From Myxococcota bacterium (lineage in GTDB: Bacteria > Myxococcota_A > UBA9160 > UBA6930), in contig JANQOX010000002.1 of NCBI GenBank assembly GCA_028285625.1, forward strand, positions 181,590 to 245,589: a stretch of 64,000 nucleotides of DNA, given 5' to 3'. Shown in pieces: positions 42,286-53,600 of the stretch; positions within the stretch are counted from its first letter, which is position 1; every line of letters starts with the position of its first letter. Both the position numbers and the translations under genes were made by a program. The notes under the pieces are model-generated. The model saw only the letters and a list, made by a program, of their open reading frames with translations, was not told the DNA's origin and searched no databases.

Positions 42286-43290
42286 CTACCAGCGGACGGT
42301 GGCGCTGGCCCAGCTGAAGCCGCTGCCAAAGCCCGTGAGCGAGACCAGCTGGCCCCGCTCGAGCAGCCCCTTGCGGCTGGCCTCGGCCAGCAGCATGGGG
42401 ATCGAGGCGGCCGAGCAGTTGCCGTAGCGCTGGATGTTGTTGCGGGTCTTGTTGGCCGGGATCTCCAGGGCATTGGCCACGTACTCGTTGATGCGCAGGT
42501 TGGCCTGGTGGAAGAAGAACCAGTCCACGTCGTCCTTCTTCACGCCGGCTTCGTCGAGGCTGGCCATCAGGACCTCGGGCATGCGGGTCACCGCATGCTT
42601 GAAGACCTGCCGCCCCTCCATCGAGGGGAAGTGACGCTTCTGCTCCAGCAGCTCGGGCGTGATGCGGGTCGGCTGGAAGCCCGAGCCCGGTGCCTCGATC
42701 CAGAGCTTCTTGGCGTACTTGCCCTCGGCGTGCATCCGCACGGCGAGGATGTCGCTGCGGTCGTCCGTGCCGTCGTCGGCCTCGACCACGACCGCGCCGG
42801 CGCCGTCGCCGAACAGGACCGCCACGTCGCGACCCTCGGTGGAGATGTCGATCCCGGTCGAGTGGATCTCGCACCCCACCACCAGCACGCGCTTGTATTG
42901 GCCCGACTTCACGAAGCTGCGCGCCACCGACAGCGAGAAGAGAAATCCGCTGCACTGGGCTCGCAGGTCGAAGCACGGCACGTCGCCGCCCAGCCGCTCC
43001 TGGAGGAAGAAGGACGTGCCCGGGAAGTCCGCCTCGGGCGAGAGCGTCGCCAGCACGATGCAGTCGATCTGGTCGGCCTCGAGGCCCGCTTCGTCGAGCG
43101 CTGCGCGCGCGGCCGGCTCGGCCAGGTCGGAGGGCACCTGTCCCGGCTCCACCCAGTGGCGCTCTTCGATGCCCGAGCGCTGGCGGATCCACTCGTCGCT
43201 CGTGTCCATCCACTGCGTGAGATCGTCGTTGGTCACCACGCGGTCGGGCACGTACATGCCCGTGCCGGAGATCCTCGCTCGAACGCTCAT
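42286..43290 (-). CDS. fabH: 3-oxoacyl-ACP synthase III
   Basis: A 334-aa thiolase-fold KAS III. Catalytic C113 (DLRAQCSGFLFSLSVA), His in FFFHQANLRI and Asn in RYGNCSAASIPML (usually YGNTSAAS; Thr replaced by Cys). It condenses acetyl-CoA with malonyl-ACP to start fatty acid synthesis; a role with longer or branched starters cannot be excluded. ATG 43290 overlaps the hflX stop (ATGA) and follows GAGGGGGG by ~6 nt; ATG 43296 is an alternative. Cytoplasmic. Confidence 0.92.
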   Translation of the reverse strand: MSVRARISGTGMYVPDRVVTNDDLTQWMDTSDEWIRQRSGIEERHWVEPGQVPSDLAEPAARAALDEAGLEADQIDCIVLATLSPEADFPGTSFFLQERLGGDVPCFDLRAQCSGFLFSLSVARSFVKSGQYKRVLVVGCEIHSTGIDISTEGRDVAVLFGDGAGAVVVEADDGTDDRSDILAVRMHAEGKYAKKLWIEAPGSGFQPTRITPELLEQKRHFPSMEGRQVFKHAVTRMPEVLMASLDEAGVKKDDVDWFFFHQANLRINEYVANALEIPANKTRNNIQRYGNCSAASIPMLLAEASRKGLLERGQLVSLTGFGSGFSWASATVRW

Positions 43291-45026
43291 GCCCATCCCC
43301 CCTCTTGTGCGTACGCCGCCCCGTCGCCCGGCCCCAGCAGGACCGCTCCCAGGTCGTCCTCGGCCCGCTCGAGCAGCTCGCGCAGACCCGACCGGGTGAC
43401 GGCCGAGACCGCCACGCCATGGTGTCGCGCGGCCAGCCGCGCGCCTTCGCCCGGCGGCAGCCGGTCGACCTTGTTGAAGACCAGCAGCTCGGGTTTGTCG
43501 CCGAGCCCGATTTCCTGGAGCACCTGATGCACCGCGCCGAGCCTGCGGTCGACGTCGTCGCCGGTGGCGTCTACCACGTGCAACAGCAGGTCCGCCTCGC
43601 GCAGCTCTTCGAGCGTGGCGTGGAAGGCCGCCATCAGGTCGGGCGGCAGGTCGCGGATGAATCCCACGGTGTCGGTCACGATCACTTCGCGGTCCCTCGG
43701 AAATCGCAGGCGCCGCGAGGCCGGGTCGAGGGTGGCGAACATCTTGTCCTCGACGTGCACCTCGCGGCGGGTGAGCGCCCGCAGCAGGGTGCTCTTGCCG
43801 GCGTTCGTGTAGCCGACGATCGACAGCACGGGAAGTCCCCGGCGGGACCGACGCTGGCGGCGGCCTGCGCGCTGGCGTTCGAGATTGCGCAAGTCCCGCT
43901 CCAACCTCGCGACACGGTCGCGAACTCGGCGCCGGTCGACCTCGAGCTTCGACTCGCCGGGCCCGCGGGCCCCGATGCCGCCGGCGAGCCGGCTGAGCGA
44001 GCGGTCGCCCCGCTGTGCGAGCCGCGGCAGCCGGTACTTGAGCTGGGCGAGCTCGACCTGCAGCTTGCCGTCCCGGGTGCTGGCGCGCTGGGCGAAGATG
44101 TCGAGGATCAGCTGCGTGCGGTCGATCACGCGCAGGTCGATGCGCTCGGTCAGGTTGCGCGCCTGGGTGGGTGTGAGGTCGTGGTCGAAGATCACCAGGT
44201 CCACGTCCGACTGGAAGCAGCGGAGCGAGAGGTCCTGCAGCTTGCCCGCGCCGAGCACGGTCTTCGGATCGACGCGGCGGCGTCGCTGGACGAACACGTC
44301 GGTGACGGCGACGCCGGCCGAGTCGGCGAGCTCGCGCAGCTCCTGGGTGTGGTATTCGGTGTCTTCTTCGTTTCGCCCGGCCGTCACCACGACCAGCACC
44401 GCGCGCTCGCCGTCGCCCACTTCTCGGGTGCGGTCGGCGCGCGCCAGCTCTTCTTCGAGCGCGCGAATGAAGTCGCGAAAGTCGAGGTCGAGGAGGCTCG
44501 GTGCCACCGGGTCGAGGTGCTGGATCGAGGGCTCGCCCTCGCTCGCCGGTCGCAGGGCCGCGGTGTAGACGTCGCCCGGCAGTCCGTCGTCGCGGGTCGC
44601 GACCGTCGCCATGGCATCGAGACGAAGCAGCGCGAGGTCGGTCTCGTCGTCCTTGGACAGGCCCTCGTCGCCCAGGTGGGCCTTGATGCAGCGCAGGCCA
44701 CGCAGCCGGCCCACGCCGGCGCGCATGCGGCCCCAGTCGGGCATCTCGATCGAGCGCGCGTCGCCGACCATCACGTGGGTCACGTCGCCGCGGCGATCGA
44801 CGAGGACGCCGACCTGCCGCCGCAGCTCGTGGGTGATGCCGCACAACTCGCGCGCGAGCTCCTGCGTGACGAGGCGGTCCGGCGGGACGCGACGTCGGCA
44901 GAGCCGTTCGAGCTGCTTGTGCTGGCTGGCTTTGAGGCCGTGGGTGTGGCCGAAGACCTTGATGACGCTGTCTCCGAGGCATCCGCGGCGGGCAGGGGGC
45001 CCGAGCGGGTGGGTGCGCGCCCCCAT
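43287..45026 (-). CDS. hflX: GTPase HflX
   Basis: A 579-aa GTPase. The N-terminal HflX domain (AVTDVFVQRRRRVDPKTVLG; LVIFDHDLTPTQARNL) and the GGIGARGPGESKLEVDRRRV linker are followed by the G domain: G1 GYTNAGKST, G3 DTVGFIRDLP, G4 NKVD. An extra ~180-residue N-terminal extension (IKVFGHTHGLKASQHKQLER) is present, as in many deltaproteobacterial HflX. It splits stalled or heat-damaged ribosomes. Overlaps fabH by 4 nt. Confidence 0.93.
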   Translation of the reverse strand: MGARTHPLGPPARRGCLGDSVIKVFGHTHGLKASQHKQLERLCRRRVPPDRLVTQELARELCGITHELRRQVGVLVDRRGDVTHVMVGDARSIEMPDWGRMRAGVGRLRGLRCIKAHLGDEGLSKDDETDLALLRLDAMATVATRDDGLPGDVYTAALRPASEGEPSIQHLDPVAPSLLDLDFRDFIRALEEELARADRTREVGDGERAVLVVVTAGRNEEDTEYHTQELRELADSAGVAVTDVFVQRRRRVDPKTVLGAGKLQDLSLRCFQSDVDLVIFDHDLTPTQARNLTERIDLRVIDRTQLILDIFAQRASTRDGKLQVELAQLKYRLPRLAQRGDRSLSRLAGGIGARGPGESKLEVDRRRVRDRVARLERDLRNLERQRAGRRQRRSRRGLPVLSIVGYTNAGKSTLLRALTRREVHVEDKMFATLDPASRRLRFPRDREVIVTDTVGFIRDLPPDLMAAFHATLEELREADLLLHVVDATGDDVDRRLGAVHQVLQEIGLGDKPELLVFNKVDRLPPGEGARLAARHHGVAVSAVTRSGLRELLERAEDDLGAVLLGPGDGAAYAQEGGWA

Positions 45027-45228
45027 TCTAGGCGTCCCAGCGCCGACGCGGACCCACTCGGCGAGCGGCTCGATCCCCCGCGGGGCTGCCGCCCTTCAGG
45101 GCCCGGTTCCCGGGCGCGATCTCCCGCGCTCCGGCCATTCCCGGGTTACCCTCCCGGGCTCGCCTACCGAAGAAGTCCTCGGAGAGGCGGCGCGGCGGCC
45201 CCGGAGGCTCGCCCGGCGACCGGAGAGG

Positions 45229-45277
45229 CTGCTGGCCGGGCCAGCAGGCGGAAGACGTTGCGGGCGAAGCCGGCAAC
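45229..45277 (+). promoter_or_regulatory. Two hairpins in the leader of glmU-glmS
   Basis: CTGCTGG/CCAGCAG (45229-45247, extendable to 9 bp) and GTTGC-G-GGC/GCC-G-GCAAC with GAA loop (45257-45277). They end 12 nt before the glmU ATG, next to its AGAGG site, where folding could affect ribosome access. Confidence 0.45.
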
Positions 45278-45289
45278 GAGAGAGGACCG

Positions 45290-46645
45290 ATGGGCGACCC
45301 CAATCTGGCGGTGATCGTCCTGGCTGCAGGTCAGGGCACGCGGATGAAGTCCGCACGCACCAAGGTCCTCCACGAGATCGCGGGTCGGCCTCTGCTCGGC
45401 TACCCGATCGAGGCGGCCCGGGCGCTCGCGCCGGAGCGGTTGCTGGTGGTCGTGGGCCGCGACGCCGAGGACGTGCAGGAGGCCTTCGCCGGGCAGGCCG
45501 AGTTCGTGGTCCAGGCCGAGCAGCGGGGCACCGGGCACGCCGTGCAGGTGGCGCTGCCGGCGCTCGAGGGTTTCGCCGGCGACGTCCTGGTCTTCTACGG
45601 CGACCACCCCCTCACCAGCGCCGAGACGCTGCAGCAGCTGGTCGATCACAAGGCCCGCACCGGCGCGCCGGTCGCGATGCTGACGGCGCCGGTGCCGCTT
45701 CCGGGCCTTGTGGTGCGCGGCGCGGATGGAGGCGTCGAGCGCATCGTCGAGGTCACCGACGCCACGCCCGAAGAGCTCACGCTTCGCGAGGGCAACACCG
45801 GCATCTACCTCATGGGGGTCGAGCTGCTGGCCAAGGCCGTTTCGCAGCTCGATGACCAGAACGCCCAGGGTGAGCTCTATCTCACCGACGTGATCGCCCA
45901 CGCGCGCGCCGAGGGCCTGCGGGTCGAGGCCGTGAAGATGGCCGACGCGATCGAAGCGCAGGGTGTGAACGACCGCGCCGATCTCGCGCTCGTGACGGCC
46001 GAGCAGTTTCGGCGAAACGCGCTCCACTGGATGGCCGAGGGGGTGACGTTCACCGATCCCGCCACCACCTACGTGGACACCGACGTCGCCATCGGTCGCG
46101 ACACGCGAATCGACCCCGGTGTCGTGATCACCGCAGGCAGCCGCCTCGGCGAGGGCGTGCACGTGAAGCCCCACTGCGTGATCGAGGACAGCCGGCTCGG
46201 CAACGACGTGGTGATCGGGCCGGCTGCGCACCTGCGCCCCGGCTCCGAGCTCGGTCACGGCGTTCGGATCGGCAACTTCGTCGAGGTGAAGAACAGCCGG
46301 CTCGCAGACGGCGTGAAGGCCGACCATCTCTCCTACATCGGAGATGCCGACGTGGGCGAGGGTGCCTCGTTCGGTTGCGGCAGCATCACCGTGAACTACG
46401 ACTGGGACGCCAAGCACCGCACCACGGTGGGGCCGCGCACGCGCATCGGTTGCAACGTCAATCTGGTGGCGCCGCTCGAGCTCGAGCCCGACGCGTTCGT
46501 GGCGGCCGGGACCACGGTCACCAAGCCGGTCCCGACCGACGCCATCGCCGTCAGCACCGGTCGCCAGAAGAACCTCGAGGGCTGGGGCACGCGTCGCAAG
46601 AACAAGGGAACCGCCAAGAGAGATCCGGGTTCCGAGTCCGGCTGA
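45290..46645 (+). CDS. glmU: Bifunctional GlmU (GlcN-1-P acetyltransferase / GlcNAc-1-P uridyltransferase)
   Basis: A 451-aa two-domain enzyme. N-terminal pyrophosphorylase: LAAGQGTRMKSARTKVLHEI, EQRGTGHAVQVALP and YGDHPLTSAETL. C-terminal left-handed beta helix: GVVITAGSRLGEGVHVKPHC, EVKNSRLADGVKADHLSYIG (catalytic His), NYDWDAKHRTTVGPRTRIG. Makes UDP-GlcNAc for peptidoglycan and LPS. ATG 45290 follows AGAGG. Directly upstream of glmS (32-nt gap); the two run the amino-sugar branch in sequence. Confidence 0.95.
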   Translation: MGDPNLAVIVLAAGQGTRMKSARTKVLHEIAGRPLLGYPIEAARALAPERLLVVVGRDAEDVQEAFAGQAEFVVQAEQRGTGHAVQVALPALEGFAGDVLVFYGDHPLTSAETLQQLVDHKARTGAPVAMLTAPVPLPGLVVRGADGGVERIVEVTDATPEELTLREGNTGIYLMGVELLAKAVSQLDDQNAQGELYLTDVIAHARAEGLRVEAVKMADAIEAQGVNDRADLALVTAEQFRRNALHWMAEGVTFTDPATTYVDTDVAIGRDTRIDPGVVITAGSRLGEGVHVKPHCVIEDSRLGNDVVIGPAAHLRPGSELGHGVRIGNFVEVKNSRLADGVKADHLSYIGDADVGEGASFGCGSITVNYDWDAKHRTTVGPRTRIGCNVNLVAPLELEPDAFVAAGTTVTKPVPTDAIAVSTGRQKNLEGWGTRRKNKGTAKRDPGSESG

Positions 46646-46677
46646 GCCCACGCCGGGTTCGCGAAGGAGCATTCAGC

Positions 46678-48513
<1,836 letters not shown>

Positions 48514-48520
48514 CCACGCC

Positions 48521-50506
48521 ATTCGCCACCTCGCCCCTCGCACCCTCGTCCTGCTCGCGGGCGTCTGGATCGGTGTCTCCGCGTGCGGAGGTGCGGGCGA
48601 CGCGCCGTCGGCCTCGAACGGGGCGGCGGGCGAAGAGGTTTCCGCCACCGAGTCTGCCGAGGCACCCGAGCCGGTCGAGGGCTCGCCCAACGCGGCCCCC
48701 GAACTCGTGGCGAGCCTGCGCGAAGAACGCACGGTGCGGCGCCACGCCTCGGACGGGGGTGGCACGGCGCAGCTGCTCGAGGGCGCCGGTGGCCAGCTGC
48801 GCGCTCGCGCGGGCGAGCCCGGCCGCTTTCGCATCGGCTTCGAGACCGGGCCCGAGGGCATCGCGGTGGGCGGGCGCATCTTCTTCCAGGTCTCGCCCTT
48901 CTGGGGCTGGAGCACGCCGCAGGTCGAGGTGCGCGAGGCGGCCGGTTTCACCACGGTCGAGACCGAGGCCGCAGGCGTCGAGCTGGTGCCCACCACGGTC
49001 GACCGGCAGCTGCTGGCCGTCGACGTGGCCGGCCGCGCGTTGGCACCCGGCGAGCGCATCGAGTTCACCTACGGCGCCGGCCCGTCCGGGGCCATGGCCG
49101 ACCGTTTCGCCGAGGCCGGCTCGCCGATCTTCCTGGCCGTGGACGGCGATGGCGACGGGCTCCACGGCTTCCTGGCCGAACCGGTGCGCATCCCCGTCGA
49201 CCCCGGCCCGCCGGCGCGGTTGGTGGCGCTGCTGCCCAGCGTGGCGCGGCCGGGCGTACCCGTGCTGCTACGGCTGTCGGTACTCGACGCCGCCGGCAAC
49301 GCAGGCGTCCGCGTGAAGGGCGACGTCGAACTCACGCTTCCCGAGGGCGTGGGCGGCCCCGAGCGACTCGCGATCGTGCCCGACGCCGAAGGGCGCGTGC
49401 AGGCCGAACTCGTGATCGCCGAGCCCGGCGTGGTGCGGGTGTCGGCGCGGTTCGGCGGGCTCGAAGCCCAGACGAATCCGCTCTGGGTCTCGGCCGAGGC
49501 CCCCCGCGTTCGCTGGGCCGACCTGCACGGCCACTCGGTTCACTCCGACGGCACGGGCACGCCGGACGACTTCTACCGCTACGCCCGCGACGTGGCCGCC
49601 CTCGACGTGGCGGCGCTCACCGACCACGACCACTGGGGCATCCCGTTCCTCGACGAGATGCCCGAGGTCTGGGAGGAGATCCAGGACACCGCCGCGCGCT
49701 TTCACGATCCCGGCCGCTTCGTGGTGCTGGTGGGTTATGAGTGGACGAGCTGGATGTACGGCCACCGCCACGTGCTGCACTTCGAGAACCGCGCCGAGCT
49801 GCTGAGCTCGATCGACGAGGCGACCGACACGCCTGCAGAGCTCTGGAAGGCGCTGCGCGGCAAGCCCGCCCTCACCTTCGCCCACCACAGTGCGGGCGAC
49901 CCCATCGCCACCGACTGGAGCTTCGCGCCCGATCCCCTGCTCGAGCCGGTGACCGAGGTGGCCAGCGTGCACGGCAACAGCGAGTCGCCCGATGCGCCCA
50001 CGCCACTGCGCGGCGGCATCCCGGGCAACTGGGTGCCCGACGCGCTGGCCAAGGGCTACAAGCTCGGCTTCGTCGGAAGCGGCGACAGCCACGACGGCCA
50101 TCCCGGGCTGGCGCACCTCGCGAGCGGGACCGGCGGGCTCGCCGCCATCGTGACCGAAGACCTGACCCGCGCCGCCGTCCGCCAGGCCCTGCTCGACCGG
50201 CACTGCTACGCGACCAACGGCCCGCGCATCGTGCTGGCGGTGGATCTCGACGGCGAGCCCGCGGGCCGGACGCTCCCCGCCGGCGAGGCCGGGCGTCTCT
50301 CGATCCGCGCCCACGGCACCGCGCCCATCGACCGCGTCACGCTCGTGAGCGGCGGCCACCCGGTGGCCAGCGTGCCCGGCGAGGGCCGCCTCGACGTGGC
50401 CTTCGGCGGTGACGTCGGCCCCTTCGAGCCCGGCGAGCACGTCTACGTGCGCGTGGTGCAGGAGGACGGCGGCGCCGCCTGGTCGAGCCCGTTCTTCTTC
50501 GAGTAG
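48521..50506 (+). CDS. PHP-domain (DUF3604-like) metallohydrolase lipoprotein, possible ATT start
   Basis: A ~661-aa protein. The frame upstream of the first usual start (GTG 48707) encodes a clean lipoprotein signal, IRHLAPRTLVLLAGVWIGVS-AC, with C22 as the lipidated Cys. No ATG, GTG or TTG exists between a stop at 48398 and 48707; ATT 48521 is the best start. A beta-sandwich region leads into a PHP-type domain with RWADLHGHSVHSDGTG, ALTDHDHWG, TFAHHSAGD and GSGDSHDGHPG metal ligands. A C-terminal Ig-like domain follows. Probably a phosphoesterase or calcineurin-like hydrolase in the periplasm. Confidence 0.75.
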   Translation: MRHLAPRTLVLLAGVWIGVSACGGAGDAPSASNGAAGEEVSATESAEAPEPVEGSPNAAPELVASLREERTVRRHASDGGGTAQLLEGAGGQLRARAGEPGRFRIGFETGPEGIAVGGRIFFQVSPFWGWSTPQVEVREAAGFTTVETEAAGVELVPTTVDRQLLAVDVAGRALAPGERIEFTYGAGPSGAMADRFAEAGSPIFLAVDGDGDGLHGFLAEPVRIPVDPGPPARLVALLPSVARPGVPVLLRLSVLDAAGNAGVRVKGDVELTLPEGVGGPERLAIVPDAEGRVQAELVIAEPGVVRVSARFGGLEAQTNPLWVSAEAPRVRWADLHGHSVHSDGTGTPDDFYRYARDVAALDVAALTDHDHWGIPFLDEMPEVWEEIQDTAARFHDPGRFVVLVGYEWTSWMYGHRHVLHFENRAELLSSIDEATDTPAELWKALRGKPALTFAHHSAGDPIATDWSFAPDPLLEPVTEVASVHGNSESPDAPTPLRGGIPGNWVPDALAKGYKLGFVGSGDSHDGHPGLAHLASGTGGLAAIVTEDLTRAAVRQALLDRHCYATNGPRIVLAVDLDGEPAGRTLPAGEAGRLSIRAHGTAPIDRVTLVSGGHPVASVPGEGRLDVAFGGDVGPFEPGEHVYVRVVQEDGGAAWSSPFFFE

Positions 50507-50680
50507 CCGGCTCAGGCCCATCGCGTGTCGGGCCCCGGCCGTTCGCGACCGCGTTCCGCGCGAAGCCGGCGAAGGTGACGATCCGCCGCAGGGACCGCGG
50601 AGGTTGCCCGCGGGCGCGAAGGTTCTACCTTGGCCCGACCCCCGGGCCCCGCCCACCCCCATCCTCCGTCGGAGCGAACG

Positions 50681-53600
50681 TTGTCCGCCGAGGCCATTCT
50701 CGAGGGCCTGAACCCCGAGCAGCGCGACGCCGTCACGAGCACCGAAGGTCCGCTTCTGGTGTTGGCCGGTGCGGGCAGCGGGAAGACGCGCGTCCTCACT
50801 CACCGCATCGCCTACCTGATCGGCACCTGTGGCATCGCGCCCGACGCCATCCTGGCGGTCACGTTCACCAACAAGGCCGCCGGCGAGATGCGCGAGCGGG
50901 TCGAGAAGCTGCTCGGCCCCGAGGCGCGCGACGTCTGGCTCTCGACCTTCCACTCGACCTGCGTGCGCATCCTGCGCCGCGACATCGGGCACCTGGGTCG
51001 CGCGCGCAGCTTCGTCATCTTCGACGAGGCCGACTCGCTGGCCACGGTAAAGGAGGCGCTTCGCCGCCACGGCCTCGACCCCAAGACCCACGACGCCCGC
51101 GGGCTGCGCTGGCGCATCGACCAGTGGAAGAACGCGGGCGAGCTGCCGGCCCAGGCGGCCGAGCGCGCGCGCGATCTCGAGGCCGAGCAGGCCGCCGAGG
51201 TGTACGCGACCTACCAGCGACTGCTCGCCGAGCAGAACGCGCTCGACTTCGGCGACCTGCTGATGCTCACCGTCGAGCTCTTCGACCGCTTTCCGGAGGT
51301 GCTCCGCTTCTACCAGAACCGCTGGCAGTACGTGGTGGTCGACGAGTACCAGGACACCAACCGCGTGCAGTACCGCCTGGTCAACCAGATCGCCGGCGAG
51401 CACCGCAACCTGTGCGTCGTCGGCGACCCTGACCAGTGCCTGCCCGCCTCGGCGCCGGTGCAGACCACCGAGGGGGCCCGCCGGATCGACCAGATCCGCG
51501 CCGGGGACGAAGTGGTCGCGGGTGCAGGGTGGGGCACCACACACTCGAGCCCGGTCGAGAAGGTGTCGACCCGGCCCTTCCGTGGGGAGCTCGTCCGGAT
51601 CGAGACCGAGTCCGGCCGGGTTCTCGAAGCGACACCCAACCACGTGGGTTTCGGGCGCCTCGAGCCCGTCGAGGGCATGCACTACGTCTACCTGATGTGG
51701 CGCCGCGATCTCGGGTTTCGCGTCGGCACCACGTCCGGGGTGCGCGCGAGCAAGGACGGCGTGCCCATGAACGGCATCCAGGTGCGTACGAACCAGGAGG
51801 TCGCAGACGCCGTCTGGATTGCGCACGCGGGTCGCGACCCCGCCGAGGCGAGCTATCTGGAGCAGCTCTTCTCCGTTCGGTACGGCTTGCCGACGACGGT
51901 CTTCTACACCCGCGGGCGGCGTCTTCGGATCGATCAGCCTCGGATCGATCGACTGTTCTCCGAGATCGATACCGAGGCCGGCGCCAGGCGGCTGATGGAC
52001 GACCTCGATCTGGACCCCCGCTATCCCCACCATCGGCCCTACGCCGTCGTGCGGGGGGGGATCCACCGGCGCTACGTGTGGTTCACCATGTTCGGGGATC
52101 CACGGCCGCACGTGAAGCGGCCCTGGCACGAGCATCGCGTTCAGATCGTCACCAGCGACCCCGAGCTGCGCCGGCTCGCGGAGGGGCGGTTCCCGGTACG
52201 CGAGGGCAAGAGGGGGACCTGGCGAATCGAGACGAGCCGCAAGGACTACGACGCGGCCGAAGAGTTGGCTCAGGGGATCGCGAGCCTCGACGCACTCGAC
52301 GTCGTGGAGCGCGCGCGCCTCACGCCCGGCAAGCCCTTTCACGCCATGCCCGTTTCGCATCTTCGCGAGGGCATGGTGGTCCCCGTCGAGAGGGATGGGG
52401 GCATCGGGGAGGAGCGCGTCGCCTCCGTCGCCCGGCGGTTCTACGAGGGCGACGTGTACGACCTGCAGGTACGGGACCTGCGCAACTTCACGGCCGGAGG
52501 GGTCGTCGTCCACAACTCGGTCTACGGATGGCGGGGAGCGGACATCCGCAACATCCTCGACTTCGAGCGCGACTTCTCGGATGCGAAGGTGGTGAAGCTC
52601 GAGCAGAACTACCGCTCGACCCAGCGCATCCTGTCGGGCGCGACCGCCGTGGTGGAGCACAACGCCGGTCGGCCCAAGAAGAGCATGCGCACGGTGCTCG
52701 GCGAGGGCGAGAAGATCCAGGTGCGCGAGTGTCGCGACGAGCGCGACGAAGCGCAGTTCGTGGTCGAGGGGATCCTGCGTGGCGTGCGCGATCAGGGCCG
52801 GCCCTACGGACAGCACGCGGTCTTCTACCGCACCAATGCACAGTCGCGCCCGATCGAAGAAGAGCTGCTCAAGTACGACGTGCCCTACGTGATCGTGGGC
52901 GGCGTCCGCTTCTACGAGCGCGCCGAGGTGAAGGATGCGCTCTCGTACCTGCGCCTCGCGGTGAACCCGGCCGACGGCATGGCGCTGCGGCGCATCGTGA
53001 ACCGGCCGCCGCGTGGCATTGGCAAGACCACCGTCGAGCGCGCCGCAGACCTCGCCGAGTCGCGTGGGCTGACCCTGCTCGAGGGCCTGCGCGCGTTCGG
53101 GCCGCAGGCGCGAGGCAAGGCGCGCGGTTCGATCGCGGGTTTTCTCGAGATCATCGACGAGCTCGGGCGCGAGGCGCCGCATCTCTCGCCGGCGGATGCC
53201 ATCGCGCGCGTGCTCGAACGCACGGGCTACGTGCGGGCGCTCGAGCGCGAGGGCACGCCCGAGGCCGAGGCCCGCGTCGAGAACCTGAAGGAGCTACTGG
53301 CCGGCGCCGAGGACTTCACGGCCGCGAACGCGGGCCCCGAGGACGAGGATCGCAGCCTGCTCGAGCTCTTCCTCGATCAGGTGGCCCTGGTGTCCGACCT
53401 CGACAGCGCCGAGTTTCGCGACGACCGGGTGTCGCTCATGACCACCCATTCGGCCAAGGGGCTCGAATTCTCGGTGGTGTACCTGGTGGGCATGGAGGAG
53501 GGGATCTTTCCCCACCAGGCGTCTTCGCGGGACGAGCAGGCCGTCGAGGAGGAACGCCGCCTCTGCTACGTGGGCATGACGCGCGCCATGGAACGGCTGA

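Noticed and set aside
51437..52516. Reading the uvrD insert as an unrelated gene or a sequencing error
   Set aside because: The frame is continuous and both splice junctions carry intein motifs; joining the flanks restores GDPDQSVYGWRGAD.
49268..53182. Long open frame (about 1300 codons) on the minus strand opposite the PHP lipoprotein and uvrD
   Set aside because: It reads through antisense to two well-supported genes; its composition is typical of the complementary frame of high-GC codons and it shows no domain.
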